The notes under the pieces: generated by a model
What the model was told of the DNA's origin: nothing
Databases searched by the model: none
The model's input: the letters and a program-made list of their open reading frames with translations, nothing else
Made by a program: the position numbers and the translations under genes
DNA from: an uncultured Saprospiraceae bacterium
Lineage (GTDB): Bacteria > Bacteroidota > Bacteroidia > Chitinophagales > Saprospiraceae
Direction: 5' to 3'
NCBI GenBank assembly: GCA_937952155.1
Contig: CALFYH010000143.1
Location: forward strand, 1 to 17,650
Length of the DNA stretch: 17,650 nt
Part shown: positions 1-5,958 of the stretch, piece by piece
How the letters are laid out: the number at the start of each line of letters is the position of its first letter
How positions within the stretch are numbered: position 1 is the first letter of the stretch

Positions 1-55
1 TGTATCATGTGGCTCATCTGTGATGGTTATGGTTCAGGCTCCACAAAGGTGAAAA
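1..55. repeat. 55-bp perfect direct repeat, copy 1
   Basis: Bases 1-55 are identical to 5055-5109 in the same orientation; identity stops at base 56 (A here, T in the other copy). The left limit cannot be judged because the window starts here. Inside are a short tandem ATGGTTATGGTT, a small CATC-TGT-GATG hairpin, and TGTGG/CCACA arms. No terminal inverted repeats or transposase are visible. A length of exactly 55 at a sequence end may also be an assembly effect (see findings). Confidence 0.9.
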
Positions 56-212
56 ATTATTTTGAGAATATCTATTTTTGCCAGGAAATGATCATTTTTA
101 AACTAGATAAAAATTAGAACCAAACCTTCACATTAGACGCTGTGATCTTGTAGTCAATATAATTTGATAAAAGAAAACAAATGTATTTTCAGACTAAGAT
201 TTCACAGATTTT
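56..212. other. intergenic, no feature recognised
   Basis: AT-rich stretch between the repeat and the 3' end of the minus-strand adhesin gene. I see no convincing terminator hairpin for that gene and no coding signal, apart from a 36-codon frame starting at base 7 inside the repeat that looks accidental. Confidence 0.5.
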
Positions 213-2669
213 TTACAATACCGTTACTGTACCATACTTATTTATTACACCTTGATCAGTATAGATGGTAATGAGATAGACATAAACACCTTGCCCTACT
301 TTTGAGCGGCTTGGCTGCCATGCTTGGGTTGGGTCACCACCTTTGATCTTTTGGGCATTGTGGATCAGATTGCCCCAACGGTCGTAGATGGATAAATCAT
401 AAGTTACTCCTTCGGCTTTTAGATAAAACAAGGCGTTTTGTGGGTCAGTCGCTTGTGATGATATGATATTGGGTAATGCTAAGGTAAAAGATGGTATCTC
501 AGCATCGATGTTGAGCGTTTTGTTGATGGTACATCCATACTCGTCTATGAAGGTAATGCTATAAACTCGATCGCCAGTGATGGCTACCGATATGCTATCT
601 GATGCCCAAGTAATATCCGATGATGGGTTGAAGGTGATGGTATCTATTTTGCCACCTGAAGAAATGTAGGCGATGGAGATGATTTGCCCAATGGTGCCAC
701 TTATTTCTGACGGCATAGTCACCTCTAAGTCGCTGACAGTGGTGAGTGTGAGACTGTCTTGAGTTTCACATCCATTTGTATCTGTAAGGATGATATCATA
801 CTTGCCAGCATGAAGGTTTTCCAGCCTATCGGACACAATGCCATTGATTTGCGCTGTGAATGACAAATCTGTGTTTTTATTGATGATAGTGATACTCCCA
901 TTGTCTTGTAGGCACATTGGATCCATCTTTTGTAATTCGTATTGTACACTCGGGTAGGATTTGATTTCAAATGGTATGGTCCGTAAACAACCTAGAGAAT
1001 CTATGGCTTGTACCGAGTACTGCCCAGCAACAAATTGCGCCACTTTTGAAAAGTCGCCATTGCTCCATATCAAATCTTTGAAATTGTTACTTACAAATAC
1101 AACTTGACTTTTCAAGCCCTTGCAAACCAATGTATCTACCACATATACACCTTTGATGCTGCTTTGATGCTTACCATATACTATGAACATCACGGTATCA
1201 CAACCAGTCGCACTATTTTTAGTTCTTATGATAGTATCCCCTATTTGGTAAGTTTTGCCTTGGAAAGTGATGGGTCCATTATCACATGTGGTTGTATCTT
1301 TGATGATAGTAGGTGCAGCGATAGCGTGTAGTGCGAGGGTCCAAAGTGTATCGCAGCCTGATGTTGCTTCTAGGCTATCGATGATCGTCTCGCCTGCTTG
1401 ATATATTTGACCACCATATTCGTAAGTCTCTCCCTGACAAAGGTCTATAGTCGTAGATTTGGATATTTTGGTGTAAGATCGGGAGATGGTGATGGAGTCG
1501 CTTATGGTACATCCTTCTGTGGTAGTGATAGTCACTATGTAGGTACCTGGAGTGCTGAAGATCCTATTGGCTTGGGTATCGCCATCGCTCCATATCACTT
1601 GGTCTCCAGAGATGGTCGGTATAGAGACGGAGTGGCTTTCTGCTCGGCAAAGGGAGATGTTGGGGCCTAAGTTGAGGGTACGGAGCGGAAGTCTATCGAT
1701 CAGGACAGTGGCTGTATCTGGACCACAATCGCTGCTTTCCACAATATATCGATAGGTAGTTGCTAGATCTATGGCAGCATCATAACTATCTGACATAGCA
1801 AATGGTGGTGACCAATAGCCGCCTGACTGACCGCCGATGCGCCGCGAAAAGCCATCTATCTGCATGGATGTACAGATGACGATGGAAGTGTCTCTACCAG
1901 CATAAGCGCGTGTACCAAGACGGATCAATGTCTGTGCTTGATTGCTTTTGATGGCATTGTATGCGGTAAATGTAATGGTGCGCAAGCCCGCTGATGGGGT
2001 AGCACTAGTATTACTATACTCCAAGGCTTGTAGCACTTGCATCCAAGCAGCGTCGGACCGATCACCTGTGAGGGAGAGTAGGTATCTGTCATTGGTGAAA
2101 GTCAAAGTAGCATTGGGCACAATATTGCTAAAAACAATTGCTTCTGATGCACCATCCAGATCACCTGACATGGTGATAATGATACTGTCCAGATCTGCAG
2201 AAGTGTGGAGATAAACATCTTTGTCCACGATGGAAGTTGCCTTAGATGTGTGGCAAACAATACCTTCATTGCGAAAATCATAAGGATATACACCGCTGCT
2301 ATTGTCTCTGTCGAGATCAAAGAGCAACTCGCACTCTGGGTCGGAGGCGAGGAATTCTAAGGGAGATGCCATACCTCCCCCATCATCAAGGCATATTTGT
2401 GTGAATGATCCATTGGTAAAATCTAAAATACCAATTTCTGGTCCAATAAGGTTATCTACCCATCTGGCTATATATGTAACAGCTTCTTTACAATCATTTA
2501 TGTTAGGCACAGTGATTAAAAGGCCAAAATATGCACCATTATTATCAGAAAATAAAACTTTGCTTTGAGTTATGTCATTAAGATCAATTTCCATTATATG
2601 GGAGGTAGCACCAGTAATACCTGATGCGTAAAGTTTTCCATTTCTAAACGTAAAGTCAAATACATCCAT
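213..2669 (-). CDS. T9SS type B (CHU_C-like) secreted adhesin-like protein, 3' part of a split gene
   Basis: This 818-residue frame lacks a signal peptide and is the main part of a gene whose 5' end is the 2717-3139 frame. Its first codons continue an upstream open stretch in the same frame, so the ATG at 2669 is probably not a true start. Visible regions: a beta-propeller-like N-terminal part (about 1-140, continuing from the other frame); a cadherin-like adhesin segment (about 155-252, LSLTGDRSDAAWMQVLQALE); Ig-like modules (about 255-395); two related units with GETYEYGG and GKTYQIGD, each ending in a GCD motif (about 406-448 and 455-499); a further Ig/SprB-like stretch; and a C-terminal sorting domain (about 733-818) with IYDRWGNLIH, GVYVY and GTVTVL. 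The sorting domain is degenerate: the usual WDG is replaced by AWQPS. Known role of the family: export through the type IX secretion system and attachment to the cell surface. The adhesive role is inferred from the repeats. The composite protein would be 975 residues. Confidence 0.8.
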   Translation of the reverse strand: MDVFDFTFRNGKLYASGITGATSHIMEIDLNDITQSKVLFSDNNGAYFGLLITVPNINDCKEAVTYIARWVDNLIGPEIGILDFTNGSFTQICLDDGGGMASPLEFLASDPECELLFDLDRDNSSGVYPYDFRNEGIVCHTSKATSIVDKDVYLHTSADLDSIIITMSGDLDGASEAIVFSNIVPNATLTFTNDRYLLSLTGDRSDAAWMQVLQALEYSNTSATPSAGLRTITFTAYNAIKSNQAQTLIRLGTRAYAGRDTSIVICTSMQIDGFSRRIGGQSGGYWSPPFAMSDSYDAAIDLATTYRYIVESSDCGPDTATVLIDRLPLRTLNLGPNISLCRAESHSVSIPTISGDQVIWSDGDTQANRIFSTPGTYIVTITTTEGCTISDSITISRSYTKISKSTTIDLCQGETYEYGGQIYQAGETIIDSLEATSGCDTLWTLALHAIAAPTIIKDTTTCDNGPITFQGKTYQIGDTIIRTKNSATGCDTVMFIVYGKHQSSIKGVYVVDTLVCKGLKSQVVFVSNNFKDLIWSNGDFSKVAQFVAGQYSVQAIDSLGCLRTIPFEIKSYPSVQYELQKMDPMCLQDNGSITIINKNTDLSFTAQINGIVSDRLENLHAGKYDIILTDTNGCETQDSLTLTTVSDLEVTMPSEISGTIGQIISIAYISSGGKIDTITFNPSSDITWASDSISVAITGDRVYSITFIDEYGCTINKTLNIDAEIPSFTLALPNIISSQATDPQNALFYLKAEGVTYDLSIYDRWGNLIHNAQKIKGGDPTQAWQPSRSKVGQGVYVYLITIYTDQGVINKYGTVTVL

Positions 2670-2716
2670 CCCATTTGGTAGAATACCTATATCAAAGTAG
2701 GTCTCACTATTGGGAT

Positions 2717-3139
2717 CTAATCTATAAATATTTTTTTTCCGCTAAGAGCTATATAAATTTGGCCATTCTTATCCGAACAAAATGAATAAATTGCTTGACC
2801 TAAACTATAGTCTGCGACATAATTCGGAATATTTATTACTTTCTGTAATTTGCAAGTATCAATTATTCTAATTTCAAATTGACTGATTAAAATGTTAGAA
2901 CCACTTACAAACATTTTATTAGAAGGGTGTATGATTAAATCTCCAGCTGTAAAATTTGAGAATGTACAATGTGAAGTTTTTACGCAGTTTGATAAATTAA
3001 ATTTATAAATTTCGGATACCCAAGACCCATTCGAAGTAAAATTTGTACTTCTCCAAATAGTTTGAGCTTTGCCAAGATAGGGTTGTAAAATTGTGAATAA
3101 TATTGCAATTGGCAATGTCTTGTAGATGTAATTTGACAT
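2717..3139 (-). CDS. signal-peptide-bearing 5' part of the split T9SS adhesin-like gene
   Basis: This 140-residue frame starts with an N-terminal signal peptide (KTLPIAILFTILQPYLGKAQ) and continues with beta-propeller-like sequence (SEIYKFNLSN, IYSFCSDKNGQIYIALSG). It ends at a TAG shortly after an A8 run, read on the minus strand as gga-aaa-aaa-ata. If one A is re-read or added, the protein continues as GKKNIYRLDPNSETYFDIG and runs without interruption into the 213-2669 frame. The match in style (propeller strands IYRLDP, then GKLYASG, then MEIDLND) makes a single ancestral gene nearly certain. The split may be a sequencing or assembly indel, a real loss-of-function or phase-off state, or a site of programmed -1 frameshifting. 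The gene lies 88 bases downstream of the 3228-4691 gene and is separated from it by a terminator, so it probably has its own promoter, which I could not identify. Confidence 0.8.
   Translation of the reverse strand: MSNYIYKTLPIAILFTILQPYLGKAQTIWRSTNFTSNGSWVSEIYKFNLSNCVKTSHCTFSNFTAGDLIIHPSNKMFVSGSNILISQFEIRIIDTCKLQKVINIPNYVADYSLGQAIYSFCSDKNGQIYIALSGKKIFID
2731..2738 (-). other. A8 homopolymer (A-AAA-AAA slippery site) at the frame break
   Basis: On the minus strand the tract is eight A residues after GG. In the upstream frame it is read as ggA AAA AAA ata, the exact phase of a -1 slippery heptamer of the kind used in dnaX-type frameshifting. A -1 slip, or a ninth A, joins the two frames. The upstream frame stops within five codons. 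Confidence 0.85.
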
Positions 3140-3171
3140 ATAACTTAACTTGATGGATATAATGATAGGTA

Positions 3172-3210
3172 AAAGTTAAAAGCAAGAGTTGTAAGATTTA
3201 CAACTCTTGC
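3172..3210 (-). terminator. intrinsic terminator of the 3228-4691 gene
   Basis: A perfect 13-bp inverted repeat, GCAAGAGTTGTAA (3182-3194) and TTACAACTCTTGC (3198-3210), with a 3-base loop. On the minus strand the stem is followed by TTTTAACTTTT. It begins 18 bases beyond the stop codon of the minus-strand secreted protein gene and lies ahead of the next minus-strand gene, so it should separate the two units. Confidence 0.85.
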
Positions 3211-3227
3211 CCAAAACCAAATTATAT

Positions 3228-4691
3228 CTAGTTATTTAATACAATAAATTTTTCAGATACGACTTTGTTACCGTTTTTCAGGGTAGCTATGTACATTCCA
3301 TTTTGTGGTAAAAGAGGGAAAGTATATTCACTATAACCACTTTTTACATCAACTTGCTTTTGATGCAATATTTGTCCTTGCATATTGCATAAGCTAATTG
3401 TCGAATTGCTTAAGTCTTTGTCTGACTCTACTTTGATATAAGTATTTTCATGTGTTGCGATAGATTTCATAGAAAAAATAGAAGGTACTATATTTTCTAT
3501 TCTTAGCTCCACAAAAGCATCTGTATATTCTATATCTTTATTGAGTAATTGTATATCTCTGCTTTGGTCCCACTTAAAATAGTCAGACAATTTATTCATA
3601 CTTTCTTTTACTCGTAATTTTATACTTAAAATATCTTCATTGCTGATATTTAAAGTAGATAAACCATCATATAAGTACAAAACAGTCAACCTACTATTTT
3701 CAACATTATAATGATAATCAGGTTTAAAGCCATTTAGTGTTTCTATGGACACTATATCAAATTTATTATTATCAATAAAAATAGGTATTTCCAATGCAGC
3801 AATATCATTTCCGCCACCCAAATATAAAACTGTCTCTACGATATCACCTTTTTTTACCCATGAAGTAAATACATCGTTTGTATTCCTAGCTTCTGTCTGT
3901 CCTGAATTGAAGTAAGGAAGTGCAGCGCAAACCCAAGAATTGTGATCGGATCCTGATCCAGTCGGACTCTTTACATCACCAATTTTCACCGTTTTAAAGT
4001 ATGGTGTATTGGCTTGAATCCATGGCCTAGTTTTGTTGGTAACATACCACTCACCAAATCCACCTACATTGGGATATGTTGCTTTGAGAGTATAATTCCA
4101 AGGTGCTGTTAGAAATCCTATTCCAGGTAATGTTGTTGTAGATGGAAACCACTCCCAACTATTTCTGGCAAAACCCGAACTAAGGCCTAAGAGTAATTTT
4201 TGCATCTCGTTTACGTCAGATGCCGTTACACTATTTGAGTTATTGACATCTGCGGCAAGCACTTGATAGCCATCTGTAAAAGGTGTAATCGCTAAGATGT
4301 GATTCTGAATGGCCAGCTTATCCGCACTGGTCACTCCATTGATATAATCCGCATAATTGTTGGGAGATGTAGGTCGGATGTACAATGAATTATTAGCTAC
4401 GGTTGTAGAAGTATTTAAATTTATCAATCCGTCTATAACACCACAGATACTAGCCGATGTATTCATAATAGGTGGATTAGCAGGAATGTCAATCGGACTG
4501 TTAATTCTAGTCTTGACATGAAAATTATGGTTGCCCACCCCATAATAATACTGTCTGAAAAGATTGTCTTTTGTGATGCTATACCACTGCCCTGACGCCC
4601 TATAACTAAAGGCACTCATGAATAATGTTAGGGTCACGCAAAATACTATTTGCCCCCCCCGTTTTGTTAAAGAATAAAATTTTGTGTTCAT
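3228..4691 (-). CDS. secreted protein with dockerin-like and cohesin-like regions and a T9SS type A sorting tail
   Basis: I place the start at 4691 (MNTKFYSLTK, 487 residues) rather than at the more upstream ATG at 4769, because a signal peptide then begins at once (KR, then a hydrophobic stretch at about 14-30, ending near ASGQ at 32-35). About 115-170 resembles type I dockerin: two EF-hand-like helices, the second with ADVNNSNSVTASDVNEMQ followed by LLLGL. About 281-362 resembles cohesin: GDIVETVLYL, AALEIPIFIDNNKFDIVSIE, and a closing SIKLRV strand. The end (about 410-487: YIKVESDKDLSNSTI, GMYIATLKNGNKVVSEKFIV) is a Por-secretion-tail type T9SS sorting domain. The middle has aromatic-rich sequence I do not recognise. 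Likely located at the cell surface or released; substrate unknown. A G8 run lies in codons 11-13. The dockerin and cohesin assignments rest on motif reading only. Confidence 0.85.
   Translation of the reverse strand: MNTKFYSLTKRGGQIVFCVTLTLFMSAFSYRASGQWYSITKDNLFRQYYYGVGNHNFHVKTRINSPIDIPANPPIMNTSASICGVIDGLINLNTSTTVANNSLYIRPTSPNNYADYINGVTSADKLAIQNHILAITPFTDGYQVLAADVNNSNSVTASDVNEMQKLLLGLSSGFARNSWEWFPSTTTLPGIGFLTAPWNYTLKATYPNVGGFGEWYVTNKTRPWIQANTPYFKTVKIGDVKSPTGSGSDHNSWVCAALPYFNSGQTEARNTNDVFTSWVKKGDIVETVLYLGGGNDIAALEIPIFIDNNKFDIVSIETLNGFKPDYHYNVENSRLTVLYLYDGLSTLNISNEDILSIKLRVKESMNKLSDYFKWDQSRDIQLLNKDIEYTDAFVELRIENIVPSIFSMKSIATHENTYIKVESDKDLSNSTISLCNMQGQILHQKQVDVKSGYSEYTFPLLPQNGMYIATLKNGNKVVSEKFIVLNN
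4653..4660 (-). other. G8 tract in the signal-peptide coding region
   Basis: Eight consecutive C on the plus strand (G on the coding strand) encode the end of Arg11 and Gly12-Gly13 of the secreted protein. The tract is in frame as written. Loss or gain of one G would end translation early, so it is a possible contingency tract. Confidence 0.8.
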
Positions 4692-4730
4692 AATAATATG
4701 AATTAAATGGTTAAAAAATAAATAAAAACG

Positions 4731-4749
4731 ATGTGGACTCGCGCCACAT
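4731..4749. promoter_or_regulatory. inverted repeat upstream of the secreted-protein gene
   Basis: ATGTGG and CCACAT arms (6 bp each) flank a 7-base centre, about 40 bases upstream of the start at 4691. It could be an operator or a leader hairpin of the minus-strand gene. No regulator is identified. Confidence 0.3.
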
Positions 4750-4788
4750 ATATAATTAACCATTATCAATATTTATTAAAGAAAATCG

Positions 4789-4796
4789 TACCTTTG
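4789..4796 (+). promoter_or_regulatory. Bacteroidota -7 promoter element (TACCTTTG)
   Basis: An exact TAnnTTTG match followed by CAGCCC, the form often seen at strongly expressed genes in this phylum. No TTTG is visible at the -33 position. Transcription would start near 4802 and run into the hairpin at 4813-4875. Confidence 0.55.
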
Positions 4797-4801
4797 CAGC
4801 C

Positions 4802-4880
4802 CTGTTAAGGTTGGAAGGTCTGTACATACAGCGTAAGCGTTTCCACATGAATACAATGTATCGTACGGACTTTCTTTTTT
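4802..4880 (+). ncRNA. candidate small RNA ending in a long hairpin and T-run
   Basis: About 79 nt follow the promoter element at 4789-4796. GGAAGGTCTGTACATACA (4813-4830) pairs with 4857-4875 to give an 18-bp stem with one bulged C (4862) and a few G-T pairs. A 26-base loop (4831-4856) may itself fold through AGCG-TAAG-CGTT. The 3' side runs directly into TTTCTTTTTT (4871-4880). The unit lies alone on the plus strand between two minus-strand genes, so it is not the terminator of a neighbouring gene. It could be a regulatory RNA or the attenuator leader of the short hydrophobic frame at 4847-5023. I do not recognise the family. Confidence 0.45.
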
Positions 4881-5023
4881 ATTTATATCAAATGGTATTC
4901 GTATTTCTCTCAAATGTGCTCTTTTGCCTATTTGTATTTCTTCTTTTGTGGTTTACTTTGCAAATATATAGTTTTATTTTTAAATGGTTACAAAACACAA
5001 TATTAATTATAAAAAATATTTGA
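4847..5023 (+). CDS. possible 58-residue hydrophobic peptide (doubtful)
   Basis: Starting at the ATG at 4847, the frame encodes MNTMYRTDFLFYLYQ followed by a long stretch of F, L, V and I that could span the membrane once or twice, and ends in basic and polar residues. It sits behind the promoter element at 4789-4796, and its first codons lie inside the hairpin. Small membrane peptides of this kind occur as type I toxins. However, T-rich DNA readily gives such translations by chance, there is no ribosome-binding site, and a terminator-like T-run falls inside the frame. I regard it as probably not a gene. Confidence 0.15.
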   Translation: MNTMYRTDFLFYLYQMVFVFLSNVLFCLFVFLLLWFTLQIYSFIFKWLQNTILIIKNI

Positions 5024-5054
5024 AGTTGAACTTCTATATCATGGATTTATTTTA

Positions 5055-5109
5055 TGTATCATGTGGCTCATCTGTGATGGTTATGGTTCAGGCTCCACAA
5101 AGGTGAAAA
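5055..5109. repeat. 55-bp perfect direct repeat, copy 2
   Basis: Identical to bases 1-55 of the window. It lies in the gap between the candidate small RNA and the lipoprotein gene, and with copy 1 it brackets the two surface-protein genes. Confidence 0.9.
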
Positions 5110-5182
5110 TATTCCATTACAAATGCAAGCGAACTAACGAAATAGCATAATTTACATTGGTTAAAGTGTTTTTTTTGACCCT

Positions 5183-5593
5183 TTATTTTCCTACTTTAAG
5201 ATATCTGATGGCTTGTTCTTCTTCATCATCATCTTTCCCTTCGATTACAATTTTACAAAATAGCGTGTCTGTCACATTCGGGATAAAAACCGTGTCTTTA
5301 AAGGCGAAATGATCTCCATCCTTATTCGATCTTGACTTTTGATAATATTCAATCAATGTAAGCGTATCTATCATCGTGACTTTACCGTATTTTAATCCAC
5401 CGCCACGAACAATGCCATCAATAATAATACCCTTTGTGCCACTAAAAATTCTGGGCGTTTGATCATACCAATTTGCTAACCCTAACCTTAATAGGCGTGA
5501 TCCGTAGCCACCATTTCCTGGAGATGTAAATTCTTTTTCGCATGAAAACAAAATAGATATTATCAATAAGGTGGCAATTCTTAAAATTTTCAT
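5183..5593 (-). CDS. small lipoprotein of unknown function
   Basis: 136 residues when started at MKILRIATLL (5593); a longer reading from 5626 adds 11 residues that would precede the signal peptide and is unlikely. The lipobox SILFSC gives an acylated Cys18, so the protein should be a membrane-anchored lipoprotein. The mature part is mixed alpha/beta with conserved-looking segments (GLANWYDQTPRIFSG, GIIIDGIVRGGGLKYG) and an acidic run GKDDDEEEQ near the end. I do not recognise a family and assign no function. It stands alone, 136 bases downstream of the parE-DUF3820 unit and on the same strand. No convincing promoter is visible. Confidence 0.75.
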   Translation of the reverse strand: MKILRIATLLIISILFSCEKEFTSPGNGGYGSRLLRLGLANWYDQTPRIFSGTKGIIIDGIVRGGGLKYGKVTMIDTLTLIEYYQKSRSNKDGDHFAFKDTVFIPNVTDTLFCKIVIEGKDDDEEEQAIRYLKVGK

Positions 5594-5687
5594 GACTTTA
5601 TCATTTAGTTCAAAATGTAGTGGCAAGATATATCTTTTTTGGATATAATTACCTGATATATAATTATAAAATGCAGAAATTGTCGTC

Positions 5688-5714
5688 TAGAAAATAAAAT
5701 TGGATAATTTTCTA
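5688..5714 (-). terminator. AT-rich hairpin after the parE-DUF3820 operon (weak)
   Basis: TAGAAAAT (5688-5695) and ATTTTCTA (5707-5714) form an 8-bp stem; an alternative AAAATT/AATTTT pairing lies inside. It begins 16 bases beyond the last stop codon of the operon but has no clear T-run afterwards, so its function as a terminator is uncertain. Confidence 0.3.
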
Positions 5715-5729
5715 TTTATGGTACACTTC

Positions 5730-5957
5730 TCACCTGATATCTTTCAATAAATATTCCAGTCCGTGTGTCTTTATAATAAATGCGGTACTTAAGATCATAC
5801 CAAGTCGCCCTGCGGGAAATCCCTGGGTGGACATCCATTCCAGATAGTACGTTGGCACATGTTTTATAAGTGTACCCTTATATTTGCCATAAGGCATCGG
5901 CATCCTGACGATATCGAGCAAGATGCTGGTGTCTGGTTTTATAGTCGGGTCTTCCAT
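5730..5957 (-). CDS. DUF3820 family protein
   Basis: 75 residues. The core at about 19-71 (MPMPYGKYKGTLIKHVP, then YYLEWMSTQGFPAGRLG, ending GLEYLL) matches my memory of the DUF3820 family: a P(F/Y)GKYKG motif, a YLxW motif and a closing GLEYL(L/F). The family is of unknown biochemical role; in other bacteria the domain is also found fused to exonuclease-type proteins, which hints at a nucleic-acid context. The gene starts one base after the parE stop codon (TAA-G-ATG), so it must be co-transcribed and probably translationally coupled with parE. No signal peptide or membrane segment; cytoplasmic. Confidence 0.85.
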   Translation of the reverse strand: MEDPTIKPDTSILLDIVRMPMPYGKYKGTLIKHVPTYYLEWMSTQGFPAGRLGMILSTAFIIKTHGLEYLLKDIR

Positions 5958-5958
5958 C

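Noticed and set aside
1..55. Possible tRNA or tmRNA 3' fragment as an integration site (GGTTCAGGCTCC resembles a T-arm)
   Set aside because: The arms do not pair as a T-stem, there is no acceptor stem or CCA end, and no integrase is nearby.
7..117. In-frame peptide from the 55-bp repeat with an ICDGYGSGSTKVK start, recalling the DGGSTK phosphate loop of BadF-type sugar kinases
   Set aside because: The frame ends after 36 codons here and after 29 in the other copy, the sequences diverge right after the repeat, and no kinase sequence follows.
1104..2568. Plus-strand open frames opposite the adhesin gene
   Set aside because: They lie antisense to a clearly coding frame with recognisable domains and have no family resemblance, promoter or signal peptide.
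5022..5034. GAAGTT-G-AACTTC palindrome
   Set aside because: Short, single occurrence, no linked gene start within 100 bases on either strand.
5625..5636. Palindrome AAGATATATCTT followed by T-run upstream of the lipoprotein gene
   Set aside because: AT-only core with no loop, no plus-strand gene to terminate; probably chance.
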